Of a DNA stretch of 64,000 nt, positions 63,871-64,000 are shown in pieces. Positions within the stretch are counted from its first letter, which is position 1; every line of letters starts with the position of its first letter. Origin of the DNA: Branchipolynoe longqiensis (Eukaryota; Annelida; Polychaeta; Phyllodocida; Polynoidae); assembly GCA_030323885.1 (NCBI GenBank), contig CM059203.1:4836001-4900000 (forward strand), in the 5' to 3' direction. A model generated the notes under the pieces. The model was not told where the DNA came from. It saw only the letters and a program-made list of their open reading frames with translations, and ran no database searches. A program made the position numbers and the translations under genes.

Positions 63871-64000
63871 CCAAAAGAAACCCTTTTAAGAATCAGATGA
63901 AAACAAGATTCAGTAAAGTAATAATTGCACCGCAAGCTATGCAGCCATCTGTTATTTGGAGCTACAAATTATGTGAACTCAATGTGTCATCTCTATTCAG
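63871..64000. other. no recognised feature
   Basis: AT-rich window end; nothing identified. Confidence 0.4.

Overview
This is eukaryotic nuclear DNA, most likely from a mollusc (gastropod or bivalve). It has one intron-containing host gene with GT-AG introns, three families of tRNA-derived SINEs, many short inverted-repeat transposons, non-LTR retrotransposon copies, and a high density of tyrosine-recombinase (YR) retroelements of the PAT/Ngaro/DIRS type. There is no sign of operons, bacterial genes or CRISPR. The mollusc assignment rests on repeat character and is an inference.

Layout. 1-6.4 kb: nested MITEs, an LTR-like repeat and SINEs. 6.4-12 kb (continuing at 20.6-21.1 kb): a segment that recurs at 53.0-63.9 kb, including a minisatellite of about 75 bp. 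12.0-20.6 kb: an 8.5-kb YR retroelement (E1) with split direct repeats, carrying a nested 2.46-kb I/Nimb-type non-LTR element with a perfect 12-bp target duplication. 21-26.4 kb: SINEs, MITEs and minisatellites. 26.48-41.2 kb: the host gene, six coding exons predicting a 380-residue type I membrane protein with a signal peptide, glycosylated ectodomain, one transmembrane helix and a short tail with an ITAM-like YxxL-x7-YxxL motif. Its introns are filled with SINEs, MITEs, a solo YR terminal repeat, a YR remnant with a minisatellite (E4) and reiterated acceptor-like repeats. 42.7-48.0 kb: a second YR element (E2) with an uninterrupted recombinase ORF but a deleted polymerase, inserted in the terminal inverted repeat of a MITE. 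50.4-50.9 kb: a 93-bp (31-codon) tandem array encoding a repeated VENDLY tyrosine motif. 52.3-52.8 kb: a CR1/L2-like RT tail. 53-63.9 kb: the second copy of the duplicated segment, with a third YR element (E3, intact gag and 5' RT), two solo YR repeats, a MITE with an empty site in copy 1, and a long palindrome.

How it fits together. Empty sites in one copy of the duplicated segment give exact boundaries for insertions in the other. They show that the YR elements insert at AAT/AATT without conventional target duplications, next to a short palindrome whose two arms co-vary between families. Comparing E1, E2 and E3 gives a common Gag plan (AT-hook, coiled coil, RYVIRG core, C-x8-C-x5-H-x10-C-x2-C motif). 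The points most worth following are the ITAM-like receptor gene with its two possible C-termini and the VENDLY array, the YR target-core/palindrome rule, and a group of five MITEs that share ends but have interiors built from different short words.
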